Assembly: GCA_030066195.1 (NCBI GenBank)
Contig: JASJCB010000001.1
Location: 53,141-117,140, forward strand
DNA length: 64,000 nucleotides
Direction of reading: 5' to 3'
Source: Acidobacteriota bacterium
Lineage (GTDB): Bacteria > Acidobacteriota > Holophagae > Acanthopleuribacterales > Acanthopleuribacteraceae
A program made the position numbers and the translations under genes. The notes beneath the pieces were generated by a model that did no database searches, was not told the origin of the DNA, and saw only the letters and a list, made by a program, of their open reading frames with translations. Every line of letters starts with the position of its first letter. Position 1 is the first letter of the stretch. Shown here piece by piece: positions 63,991 through 64,000 of the stretch.

Positions 63991-64000
63991 CCCCTTGGAG

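Overview
This 64 kb window has moderately high GC and looks like a chromosome segment of a Gram-negative, predatory- or surface-associated bacterium, most likely a member of the Acidobacteriota near Holophagae/Acanthopleuribacter. That placement is inference, and no rRNA is present to confirm it. The basis is a complete type IV pilus alignment/secretin cluster (pilMNOPQ), a futalosine-pathway menaquinone gene (mqnB), many Ser/Thr kinase, PP2C, HD-GYP, STAS and PilZ signalling proteins, a TonB receptor, and large secreted propeller and cytochrome proteins.

Layout. 1-18.8 kb (all minus): accC (partial) and accB; a roadblock/LC7 protein and a TPR protein; an 882-residue lipoprotein; pilQ, P, O, N and M; then a PP2C phosphatase, a J-domain/TPR protein, an unrecognised conserved protein, a RodZ-like protein, a pyrimidine-nucleoside phosphorylase and a membrane-anchored TPR protein. 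19.5-24.7 kb (minus): a GH3 beta-glucosidase and a TonB-dependent receptor that share an operator-like motif. 25-31.8 kb: histidine kinase-mqnB-hemB, a PilZ protein with a HEAT-repeat/receiver fusion, and a thioredoxin-like protein. 31.8-39.5 kb is accessory: hairpin repeats, the 3' remnant of a VOC-family gene, an array of four 17-codon mini-genes, a small secreted protein, a propeller/di-haem cytochrome, an orphan pinensin-like RiPP precursor and lone secreted or membrane proteins. 39.5-51 kb: an operon of two paralogous ~680-residue helical proteins with C-terminal propellers plus a third helical protein, which together resemble a multi-component alpha-pore-forming toxin. A -24/-12 promoter and two tandem palindromes precede it. 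A beta-rich protein, a Ser/Thr kinase with TPRs and a sigma-54 activator follow. 51-56 kb: an 82-bp x5 tandem repeat, a secreted protein, a truncated matrixin-like protein and an IS66 element. 56-64 kb: housekeeping and signalling genes (AhpD-like, AIM24/GYF, two HD-GYP proteins, FdxA-type ferredoxin, LplA-like ligase, STAS, MoaB).

The two strongest novelty candidates are the four-member peptide mini-gene array (32659-32915, minus) and the sigma-54-controlled helical toxin-like operon (39536-45057, plus). No tRNA, rRNA or CRISPR array was seen.
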